From Lingula anatina (taxonomy: Eukaryota; Brachiopoda; Lingulata; Lingulida; Lingulidae), in contig NW_019775381.1 in NCBI RefSeq assembly GCF_001039355.2, positions 258,105 through 322,104 of the forward strand: 64,000 bases of DNA. Reading direction: 5' to 3'. A program made the position numbers and the translations under genes. The notes beneath the pieces are model-generated. The model saw only the letters and a list, made by a program, of their open reading frames with translations, searched no databases and was not told where the DNA came from. This document shows positions 22,901 to 34,700 of the stretch, piece after piece (the stretch's first letter is position 1; each line of letters begins with the position of its first letter).

Positions 22901-25821
22901 ACACCTTTCCATTTGAAACGAAACATGTCTGAATTGGAAATTGTCGTCTGCTAGCATTTTGGTCTTTGAGCAAACTGTACGGCATAGGCCTATTCCCCCA
23001 CGTTTTGGATACAGACTAATCACTTTGCTGCCAACAAAATTCAAGTGGGGCTAAGTCATGTAACTTTTTTTTCGCGTTTCATTTCGAGACACATTCTTGT
23101 TGCCGCTTCGCGCATGTTTCAGTGGGGCACACATCGATGGATGTTATTTACCGGCGACCTTCCACTTCCTCTGAGGTGTCTTTTTCTTTGAAGGCAATTC
23201 ACTGACGACTTTCTACTCATCCGGTGGGGTGGCTGGAATAGAAACGAATACATTTTAATAGAATTTTCATTATTTTCAACAACTGAGCACGTTTTACCTC
23301 TTACTTTCATTTGGCCTTTCATATAATTTACCTGTAATGTACAATATCATTCTTGTTGTTTAGCATTCTAAGTCTGTTGCTGTCATTTACAATTCTATCA
23401 ATCCATCTCTTTTTTGTTGTTGTAAAAATAAAATAAAATAAATAAATATAGATAATTTTCATATCTACTACCAAATCCTTGTTTAAAAAATATTAAACGA
23501 CAAACCACATGTCTTATTGTATCAACAAGATTTGTTTTTGCGCGGAGATCGCCAAGGACACACTTTAAGACAGCCATGTTTTTAAAGATCTTTTAAACAT
23601 TTTGAAAGTTAAAACTCATCCGTAATAACTATTTCATGTGTTTTTTGGAATTAAAGTCAATGAGCGTCAGCTAGAAATTACAGATCTCAATACAAGTCTG
23701 GTTATCTCTACACTTTAACACCAAGTTATCTATCGGGCACAGAAGTACCACAGGGCTTTTACAGTTTCCCCGACTAGCATATTGCTGTAATATGACGTGC
23801 TTTTACATGGAATTTAACATTTTAAATAGAGCACACCCTGATGCCGTTCAGATAGCTGGGAACCCATTTTTCTGCCATGCACGGTTTCTTATCTCACACA
23901 ACGTTGAAATTGTGCCAGTGGTGCTTTCAAGCCTAGTGTGGAACCCGAAATGTAACGGGACACGGGTTGGAAAGAAATAACAACCCTGGCAACTTTTTAA
24001 ACGTAGATTGCTTGATATTTAGATTAAACACTTTTGAAGGTCCCACGTATTTGCAGAAGGGGGTTGGGAAGAGGGGTATGTAATCATAGCAACGACAACG
24101 GTATACGGGGAAATTCTACTCTATTATATAGAGCAGGGAATGAAATATGTTCAGACCTCTCTAGTTTGTCTGTGGTACCGTTTTTTTAATTTTTTTTTTT
24201 TTGGGGGGGGGGGGGGGTTGAGAGAGGTGGTATCTCTAATGCTAAGGGAGTGGCACAGACCCCGCTTTTCCCTCCCAAGAACGAACCCACCATCATTACA
24301 ATGGTTAACCGTGTGGCAGACAGCTTTCTTGTATTCATGAGAAACTGATGTTAGTTGTGGAATCCTGCTCACCAAATTTAATAATTTCATTGATAAGGAA
24401 ATAATCCAATCTAGCAGAAATAGAGGAAAATGCTAGCACCAAACTAAAAAAGTATAAAAGGTTACGGAATCGAAGTATTCATATGGCACCAAACGAAAAA
24501 ATATTACAAGTAACATAATGGAAATGTTCGTTGAGATCTTTCGACATTACGATTAATGTTGAAGTTGTCCAGATTTTATCTTTAGCAATGTAACAAAAAG
24601 TTGTTTTCAAATAATACATCATTATGGCAAAGTAAAACACTTGCTAAGAATAAAGTTAATATATAATGGGAACCCCGATTAATATTTCTAGGTTATCATT
24701 CTTGCAGAGTTAATAAAATCAAATACAAATTTTGCCGTATCACTGAAACAAATGTAGTTAAATGTCAATCAAACAACAACAAGATGAATGTCAAAATTGG
24801 AAAGATTTATTCTTATTTACAATTTTGAAAAATCTTCACCATCTTCTTTTATTCCAACAGACCGCATCTTCAAATTTACAATACATCTGTTTGGGTCGTT
24901 TACAAACCTTTTGGGGCGGTACTTGTATAGCGTAATATATGTATATCACTATGTATATATGTATAATAGAAAAAAGTTTATATACACAACTGATACATGT
25001 ACAAGTATTAATAAAAATACATCGGCAATACTGAAGGTATCCTTGCATTAAACGCATAACATTTGGCCTAGAAAAAATGAGCCAACGAGAGGCCAGACCA
25101 TAGCGTAACACATGCCATTACAATGAAACTAAAAATATTACAGTCCAAAGAAGCAAAAAAAGGAGGAAATCTACAAGCTCAATGTGACGATTTCATGCAT
25201 ACTGGCACAAAAAAAAAATCAAAAAAAAAAAACTGAAATCTATGTCAACAACTTACAATAAGGTCACATTTATCAACATTATAGGCAATCAATACAGTTA
25301 GGTTGTATCTAGCAAAAATCTTAGGGCACATCTGTTGGTCTAGCACAACTGACACAATTAGCACATCAAAATATTTCCTTTAATTTAAATAATGTGTTTA
25401 CTTCATGATTTAATTATTTGGAATTGCCTGTACCAGAATAAATAGGTCTGATACAGACACTGACAGTTCAGTGCTGTCCCTCCCACTTGAGAAACTAAAA
25501 TATATCTTTTCTATAACTGTTTCATTCATTGTATCAGAAAAAAAATTTGAAAAGTACAATTCAAATGATTAATTGGTTCACTTGCAAATTGCTAAAACTG
25601 TCTCCAGCTTCTCGTGATTTCGTTTGACAAGTTAATGTATTAGGAACAATTGTTAAAAAAACAAGGCAGCAAAGCTGTCAAATGTACAGACAAAAAACAG
25701 AAAATAAAGATGCAAAATAGGTCATTTTGTCAATTTTGATGCAATAATAAATAATGCTTATAATAGCACTGTCAGTCAACACTGAATTCTAATCATGCAC
25801 AACAGGTACCATGGTCAATAA

Positions 25822-25988
25822 CAGGAGCGAACCCAGAGATATTTTCTGATAGTATTCCAAAGTATCTATGTTGATCCATCCCCCATTTTTATGGTCTTCC
25901 AACAGAAAAAAATAGATACCAGTCAATATAAACTTAATAACCTGACCGTCTTCCTGAAGACCCAGAAGATGGTCTCAATCCACCCCTT
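25822..25988 (-). mobile_element. Second copy of the hAT-like nonautonomous element, reversed
   Basis: On the minus strand it matches the element at 13721 along its length (for example CCATCTTCTGGGTCTTC and GTATCTATTTTTTTCTG). TCAATAA stands on both sides (25815-25821 and 25988-25994), consistent with a target-site duplication. Confidence 0.75.
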
Positions 25989-27850
25989 CAATAAGATTAC
26001 AGTTTCAGGATCATGAGAGTTCAAATTCACATGATGAAAGTCTCAATTTTTGAAAAATGATGACAGTGCATAAAATAATATTACATAATGTTTAAAGACA
26101 TAAAAAACAATACAACTGCTTACGTGGAAATAAAGACAANAAAAAATTCCCATAATTCTGAATACAGAAAAATAATTAACTGGTTCTTTGTGCATTATCT
26201 TAGCTTACCTCACTATAAAATCTAGCACCACTCAATTTTATCACACTTACAGGCTACCAAGGTTTTTGTCCACCTAAACTTATCACCAGATCAACACCAT
26301 CAATCTTTTTTATTTGGGACATGCAAATTTTCTTTGCCATTTTTGTTTTGTTTTAAAAGCATTGTTATTGTTTATCACAATATGTTATGCGCTTTCTTAA
26401 GATCTTCAATTTACCTCATGCTGTAATATGAAAATCCACAGACCTACATGATCTTAAAAGTTGAACAAAGCCATACAAGGATTTAACAAAAAAAAAAAAA
26501 AAAAAAAATAGCCAAACTATCATTAAACAAGATTTTTTATTTGAATTCGAAGCTTTTTTCCATAGCAAATAGATGCATTTTCTATTTAAATTTCATATTG
26601 TGACTTGTAAAAAAACTGTCTCTGAGCAACACATGCTTGCAACTACACAGGAAAGACTAATGGCAGTAAACTATCACATCAGTTAGTTCACTCAGGTGGC
26701 AGTGCTACAATTAAGGAAAGTCTGACATTACTGTGATCTCTATCTTCATTCCAGACAAGTTAAAATGCTGAGGTATAAAGGAGGAATGCTAGAGCTGTGT
26801 TCACACACCATGAACTGACCCAGTTGCAAACCACGAGTCATTAAGTTCACGAAGAATTGTTTTAAATTGAATTGATGATTCAATTAATCTGCTGATTGTT
26901 GTTGTGAACAATTAACTTAAAATATTAAAATCACTTTACATCTTACTTGACTGCTCAACTGGGTTTGCCAAGGACTCAGTTCACTGAGTGTAAATAAAAG
27001 TGTCTGCCCTACCAAGTGGCACTGGACAGAATGTAGGACAGTGACACATCTAGCAAACAAATCTCTCCCCCATCCCAAATCCCTATGTGCCAAAGTCTGC
27101 ATTATCCACCCAACAAAATAGTTAAAAATCCATTTATCAGAAAACAGAAGTCCCAGGCAACTGACTACTCATTAAGAAGTTAGATCCCAATCATATTTTC
27201 ACACTGGTTGGCTTTTTTCTGGGTGTCTTGAAGTGGCAAGCAAGTGGGTAAAAAAGTGAGGTTGGTCAAGATAATTGAAGAGCAAATCCAAGAGTGGGCT
27301 TAAAAGGGCATGATAAAACTGCAGACATTGTTAAGGTAGAACTATTTCATTGCCAATCTGATCTAACACAGCAATACAGGTTAGTGTTCTGATTCAAACC
27401 AGGGGAGATAAGGCTACAGGTGTGTTAATGTGATTTAAAAGGGGGAAATATCAAAATCAGGTGGTTGAAAGGCAAACATGCAAACTCTCAACAAGGAGAA
27501 ACTATCAACAGCTGTTGTGCTTTCAATCTTTATCTGCCTTCAGTCTATGAGGTTTCCTTTTGGCTTAATCAATGCGCCAAGAGCCTTTCTGCCAGACTCA
27601 TTGTGGTCTCAAAGTGTTCTCAATTCCTCTTTTAATCCTTGCTCTATGGGTCCTCTGACCTGGCAATTGCACTGTTCTATTCTGCCTTTGCTCTCTTTGG
27701 GGCTGGACTAGGATAGGGCTTGCCTGTCTTTATAATTTACTCATATGAAGCTCATGAATGCGGCTGAAAGCGGAAAATGAGGTCAAGGTCACCATAAGGT
27801 CAATGCCATAAATAGGTCAAGGTCACCAAGTGGCAAAGGGGGCTCATTTG

Positions 27851-27935
27851 TGTACATGCCATCTTATCAAGAGCAGCATTTTATCCCTATTCTAGTGTTG
27901 TTGACCTGAATGCAGTTGATAAGATGCCATGTACA
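27851..27935. repeat. Short inverted repeat, about 85 bp overall
   Basis: TGTACATGCCATCTTATCA (27851-27869) is inverted at 27917-27935 with one mismatch. Copies of AGGTCAAGGTCAC lie just before it, at about 27780-27825. Confidence 0.7.
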
Positions 27936-28492
27936 GCAGAGTACAGACGGGCGAGGGATCAAAATTGGTTCAGATTTTAAACAGCAGTGTCACTGTCCTA
28001 AACATTTCAGATGTTGCCACAAAGGGGATGGGTATTACAACAAAATACTAGTTATATATAACAGCCAACTTAATACAATAACAAAGCAACTTAAACTATC
28101 CATTGACAAAGTTAACAAAAATTGTTGTCAAACTTGGTGTTATATAAATGCATATACTCAGTAAGTTACACCATGGCAGCCAATATTAATAATATTTTTT
28201 GCTACAAAATTTCTGAATATTCATAACAATATGTTATTTGCTGAAGGAGAAATTTGAATATCTGCAAAGAACCTTCTTGCAGTTTAAGATTGGCTGCGAT
28301 AGTGGTCCAATTACATCAAGATGGAAAAATACATGCTTGCAGAAAGCACCAAAAAATGTAATTAGATTATCATAAAATTAAAAAAAAAACATTGAAGCTT
28401 AGTCTACCACATTTAATTAAAAAACAAAAGTATCACATGATCAGTCATGTGACAACATGCAGCCAATCAGACAACAGATCATGTGGGTTATG

Positions 28493-28743
28493 TCACATGA
28501 CATCCACGAAGAACTCACAGGGATTTCCCATGGCCATCCTGAATGACTGCCGACTGTTGCTGACATCTGGTGGCATGTTCATAAGCTCTGCTGGGGGTGG
28601 GGGAAGGGAGCGTTCGCTGGGGGCCCCCCTCCGCACACTGGCCATACTTCCAGTCTCGGTCTCACTGCCGCTATTTGAACCACTTGCTGATTTTTTGTCT
28701 TTACTGTCTTTTCTTCTGTCACTGCCACCAGAAGCGCTGCTTC
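28493..28743 (-). CDS. DVL: DVL last coding exon
   Basis: Encodes a serine/lysine-rich stretch ([15 protein letters not shown]), [13 protein letters not shown], and the conserved C-terminus [11 protein letters not shown], then TGA. In the family this tail can fold back onto the PDZ domain. The acceptor is TCTTCTAG. Confidence 0.98.
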
Positions 28744-31700
28744 CTAGAAGATACAAGATGACACAATTTAGAACAATTCTTAATATATCTAAAAGAGAAA
28801 AACGTAGTATTAATTGCCCTGGTATGATAGTTATGAATCCCGCAGCACTCAAAAAATGTTTTTATCTTAATCTACACATTAAACAGTGAATATAGAATCC
28901 CTTCTTAAATGTAAGAAAACAGTTTTAAGCACTCTGCAATTTGAATCTCTGACTGATAACACAAAGAATCCACATAGAAATGGCACACAGTAACTCCTAC
29001 TACTACTGGTGACATAGCAAGCCATAATAATCACAGTCGCAATAGTGATAATGCACAAGTTCCCATCAAAATGCTTTTTATATAAAAAAAACATGATCAG
29101 CAAAAGGACCAACTTATGACATTGTGAAACTATAAAGTTACGATGTAAACATCACAATACTGTGAAAACATTACAAATCTTGTGATAATAACATAACATA
29201 GCAGTACAATCTGACAGAAAACATTATAAATATAATCACAATGCTACATCCGTTCTACACTGCACACTTTTCAAAAACAAAGTATGAGGAATTGAAAAAC
29301 TGTCTGTAAATTTATATCCAACATTATTTTGTGCTTAGACTTAAAGATACTTTATATTTATTTACTAAATAGTACTTTCTTGTGACAAAAATAATTGTTT
29401 ATGTTCTTTTTAATAGATAAATAAATAAAATTACCACATAAAGCTGAATTCAATGCCATTTTATGTGAAAATGTCAAAAGTGATGCTTCTGAATATGATG
29501 GTGATAATTTTATTTTCTTATTACATGATTTCCATTATCAAGTGAAAATACATATGCACATACTTGATATCATGCCCCTCAAATGTGCCACAATGAGACA
29601 AAATTGTCAGCATTCCAGAAACCATCTAGCACAAACTGATTTCTCTTTAACTGATACAGAATATGTGCTGTTGATAAAAGAGTACAAACCCAGTTTATCA
29701 CAATCTGGACCCATGGAATCCTGGCCCTTTCCAGATATCTTTTCACAATCCTTATTTTCTACCTCCCCTACTTGATTAACCAGTGGGCACTTCTCAGAGT
29801 CTTTATTTTCTACATTCCCAGAAGAGGATGTAGATGCAATGCATTGTGGGGCATCCCTTTCCTTTTCAGAGGAAGTAGAAGTTGTAGTAGTAGTAGTAGT
29901 AGCAGTGCATTGTGGGGACTTTCTCTCCTTTTCTTTCTCCCACAGTTTGCGTAATTGGACGCACGTATGACTTATTATGCAAGTGCATGTGTTAACCGCG
30001 ACTGGAAGAATGAAGGACATGAAAGAGGAAAATAAAGAGAAAGATAGACAATTTGGTTAAAAGTTATAGAGCTGGCCATGGTAAATTAACTGCGAGACAG
30101 TGGATATCATTTTCATTTACACGACAGCTGAATGGGTGTGTAACAGTCATTATGTCAAAATAAAACACAATGACGTGATCTTGCAATTAACTTACTATGG
30201 CTTTAAGAATACTTAACCAGATTCAAGCTGGAAATAGCTCTGAAAAGATATCAGAAATGGGGGAGACGGACAGCAAAACGTTTTAAGAAAAGACCAAATT
30301 TAGTGCATCTCAGACCTTCAAATCAAAAGAATATTTTTCAGAGCTTTCCGCCAATGTGCACAAGTTAAATTTCAGTGAGTTTATACTATCTATTAGATTA
30401 GGGCAGACAGACCATAGGACAAAAGCATAAACATGGCTCACTTCTCCTTGCAAGGTTATGACTGAAGCTGTTTATGGTATTTCTAGATTGAATAGGAGGC
30501 AGTTTATAGGACTAAAAACAAGCTTAGTACTGTAGTATCCCATAATACACCACTTCCTGTATTTCAAGTTCAGCAGCCCTATCTAGTATTTCTGTATAGT
30601 AAATAAGTTCTTGAAGCTTGCATTATCTGCAGACCCAGCTGGCATATCTGTATATTCAGTAGTTTCTTGAAGCTCACATTATCAGCAGCCCTAGCTGATA
30701 TTTCTTTATATTCGGGTTTTAAGAGCATACATTCACCCAAGCTATTTGCACATGCAGCAAACACATGCGCATATCCATTTGTATTATCACAGGCATCATA
30801 AGGGTATGAGGCAGTTTGGTTTAGAATACAGGGGCTAGGGTAGTATGATTATGTTAGTGGAGGAATGGTGTAATTCAATCTATTAAATTGCTAAGCCAGA
30901 TATATAGTCATTTTTAATTTGTTATCTATTATTATTTAAATCTTGTTTCTATATCATGTTTTTAATAAACTTCAAATGTTCCATTAACTTTATGTCCTGA
31001 ATTATAACCTTAATATATAAAACTAACTTTCAAACTTCAGATTTTTATATAACCAACTAAAAGGCATTTTCATGTGAAACAAAAATACAGCAATTACCAA
31101 GAGACTGGCAAATTATTAAAAAAAACAGGGAAAGGAAAAAATAAACTCTTTTAGGATTGTTAAACATTATTATTACCGCGAACAGTTGAAAAATCAAAAG
31201 TTCACAAGAAGTAAAAAAGAATGATAGATTCACAAAGAAATATGTATCCAAATAGCAGATTAATAGTCGAGACAAAACAGAAGAGCATTGCCAGCATAGA
31301 AAGATAGGATAAAAAGAAATGAGTAAAAAGATACAGAAACTTGACTGAAGTCCGTTTTTCAAAGAGACAACTGAATAGCAAAACAGAATGAAAAAGTAAT
31401 CATTTAGGCATTCAGTTAGCTCAGAAAATCAAGAAAAATTACTAAACGTACCACATATAAAATATTAAGACACGGTCAAAGTGCCATTATTTTATTCATG
31501 ATGCATGAAAATGAATGGTAGAAAACTGCCTTGAAATAAGATAAACCTTATGGGCTCTACATAGAAAGGGGGGGGGGAGTGAATCTTGGACATTTTACCT
31601 TAAAACTTGCCTTCCCAGTCCTGTGGATCAAATGACAACTGTAATAGTGGAGACCAACTCTCTAGTAGGAGAAAATAACAGAGACAACTGACATCAATTC

Positions 31701-34700
31701 TCAACAATACGTGATACCATCACAGTGACCTCAGTAGGATGTACTGGATAGGGGTAAACAAGGGGGGAGGATGGATGTAGAAACTTGGTCATCAGTGAAC
31801 CCTCCTTGAGCAATAGTAACGCGGCTATGCTCAATGCTCAGAATCTTTAGTGTCTTTCATATCAAATTCCGGTCATTACAGGTCTGAATCACCTTATATT
31901 ATTTCACAACACCACCTTTATCATAAGGATGACACTATATCTTCTGGCATATACTGAATTTCTATTTCCCATATCTACCAAGCTTCCCTTACACCTTGCA
32001 TTCACATATTTCAGCATTTTATGGTGATAAAAGGCCCAGAAAAATCAGACCCTTTAAAGATAAAACAACTGCTCAAACTACAATTATTTTGGTTGCTATG
32101 TCACCAGCATACTCCTGAAGGTAAATATATAAACCAAGCTTAACTAGGTTTAAATATGAACTACATTTAAAGACCGATTTCACAAAAGAACTTTTGCCAA
32201 AAAGTTGATCTTAATTCTAAGACTAAAAACATTTGGTCTGATTTAGTTCGGGATAAATCCATGGTAGTCCCCTAAAATCAAGTTACTTCTGATCTAAAAC
32301 ATTAACCAATTCTGCCCTTTTATAAAACAGGCACAATATTTCACGTACTTGGGACTGTTTTTCATTTCCCATGGGCTGAAGTAGACCAATTTTTTTTCAC
32401 CTTGAAGTAAAGATCAACATTCTTAGTTCTTTTCTGAAAAAGACAAACTTGGACCCAAAACCTGACATGATCATGTGGTGGTATCGTTTCAGGCTTTTCT
32501 GGATCCAAGTTAGTCCTGATGTAAATGCAGCCATTATCACCACTTTGGCATTAACTGTTTGATTAATGACAACCATAAACATATACAGCAAGTAGTAGGC
32601 AGGGATAAGCAATATATTTGGGGGGAGGGGGGAAGAGGGACATTTTCTTTATCAATATCAACCTGATAAGAAGGAATGCATATTATACAATATGATTAAA
32701 TATAACTGCTGGCTAGTTCATACTGCACCAGGCTCACTGTGACAGGGGCTGTATGTCAATAGAAAGCAGGTGTTTAGCCAGCTCTTCCAAAATCAAATGA
32801 CAGCTGGACCACTGCTGGGCTAAAATTCTGATGTAAAGTCAATTTCCATCTGGTTCATGGCTAAACACATCTGAGCAGTCGACAAATTAATNTTTATCTA
32901 AAAGAGAAAAACGTAGTATTAATTGCCCTGGTATGATAGTTATGAATCCCGCAGCACTCAAAAAATGTTTTTATCTTAATCTACACATTAAACAGTAAAT
33001 ATAGAATCCCTTCTTAAATGTAAGAAAACAGTTTTAAGCACTCTGCAATTTGAATCTCTGACTGATAACACAAAGAATCCACATAGAAATGGCACACAGT
33101 AACTCCTACTACTACTGGTGACATAGCAAGCCATAATAATCACAGTCGCAATAGTGATAATGCACAAGTTCCCATCAAAATGCTTTTTACATAAAAAAAA
33201 CATGATCAGCAAAAGGACCAACTTATGACACTGTGAAACTATAAAGTTACGATGTATACATCACAATACTGTAAAAACATTACAAATCTTGTGATAATAA
33301 CATAGCAGTACAATCTGACAGAAAACATTATAAATATAATCACAATACTACATCCGTTCTACACTGCACACTTTTCAAAAACAAAGTATGAGGAATTGAA
33401 AAACTGTCTGTAAATTTATATCCAACATTATTTTGTGCTTAGACTTATAGATACTTTATATTTATTTACTAAATAGTACTTTCTTGTGACAAAAATAATT
33501 GTTTATGTTCTTTTTAATAGATAAATAAATAAAATTACCACATAAAGCTGAATTCAATGCCATGTTGTGAAAATGTCAAAAGTGATGCTTCTGAATATGA
33601 TGGTGATAATTTTTTCTTAATACATGATTTCCATTATCAAGTGAAAATACATATGCACATACTTGATATCATGCCCCACAAATGTGCTACAATGAGACAA
33701 AATTGTCAGCATTCCAGAAACCATCTAGCACAAACTGATTTCTCTTTAACTGATACAGAATAAGTGCTGTTGATAAAAGAGTACAAACCCAGTTTATCAC
33801 AATCTGGACCCATGGAATCCTGGCCCTTTCCAGATATCTTTTCACAATCCTTATTTTCTACCTCCCCTACTTGATTAACCAGTGGGCACTTCTCAGAGTC
33901 TTTATTTTCTACATTCCCAGAAGAGGATGTAGATGCAATGCATTGTGGGGCATCCCTTTCCTTTTCAGAGGACGTAGAATTTGTAGTAGTAGTAGTAGTA
34001 GCAGTGCATTGTGGGGACTTTCTCTCCTTTTCTTTCTCCCACAGTTTGCGTAATTGGACGCACGTATGACTTATTATGCAAGTGCATGTGTTAACCGCGA
34101 CTGGAAGAATGAAGGACATGAAAGAGGAAAATAAAGAGAAAGATAGACAATTTGGTTAAAAGTTATAGAGCTGGCCATGGTAAATTAACTGCGAGACAGT
34201 GGATATCATTTTCATTTACACGACAGCTGAATGGGTGTGTAACAGTCATTATGTCAAAATAAAACACAATGACGTGATCTTGCAATTAACTTACTATGGC
34301 TTTAAGAATACTTAACCAGATTCAAGCTGGAAATAGCTCTGAAAAGATATCAGAAATGGGGAGACGGACAGCAAAACGTTTTAAGAAAAGACCAAATTTA
34401 GTGCATCTCAGACCTTCAAATCAAAAGAATATTTTTCAGAGCTTTCCGCCAATGTGCACAAGTTAAATTTCAGTGAGTTTATACTATCTATTAGATTAGG
34501 GCAGACAGGCCATAGGACAAAAGCATAAACATGGCTCACTTCTCCTTGCAAGGTTATGACTGAAGCTGTTTATGGTATTTCTAGATTGAAAAGGAGGCAG
34601 TTTATAGGACTAAAAACAAGCTTAGTACTGTAGTATCCCATAATACACCACTTCCTGTATTTCAAGTTCAGCAGCCCTATCTAGTATTTCTGTATAGTAA

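Larger units (their letters stand above)
12866..24800. other. 12-kb intergenic stretch without a supportable gene
   Basis: Lies upstream of the PLAC8-like gene and downstream of dishevelled. I see inverted-repeat elements (13721, 14738, 17789), a hairpin (19904), a 291-base gap, C/G tracts (15394, 19794, 21024, 24202) and two unexplained divergent reading frames at 15723-16290. A noncoding first exon of the PLAC8-like gene may lie here but cannot be placed. Confidence 0.5.
24801..28492 (-). other. Dishevelled 3' flank, probable long 3' untranslated region
   Basis: No coding exon. AATAAA on the minus strand occurs at 24806-24811 and elsewhere (for example near 26535), so a long 3' UTR is possible; the true end cannot be chosen from sequence alone. 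It holds the hAT-like element at 25822, a contig-join n at 26140, a poly(A) run near 26490-26508, and a small inverted repeat at 27851-27935. Confidence 0.4.

Noticed and set aside
22757-23044. 95-codon minus-strand frame with several cysteines.
   Set aside because: No domain spacing, splice partner or similarity that I can recognise.
27478-27711. A PFGLINAPRAF motif, like the reverse-transcriptase motif PFGL-NAP--F, in a + strand frame.
   Set aside because: Only about 11 residues match; the residues before and after do not resemble reverse transcriptase and there are no YxDD, protease or integrase frames nearby. It is probably chance or a tiny decayed scrap.
33706-34119. Second copy of the 137-codon intronic frame.
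   Set aside because: Lies in copy B of the duplicated block, so it is probably the other allele of 29607-30020 and not an independent feature.
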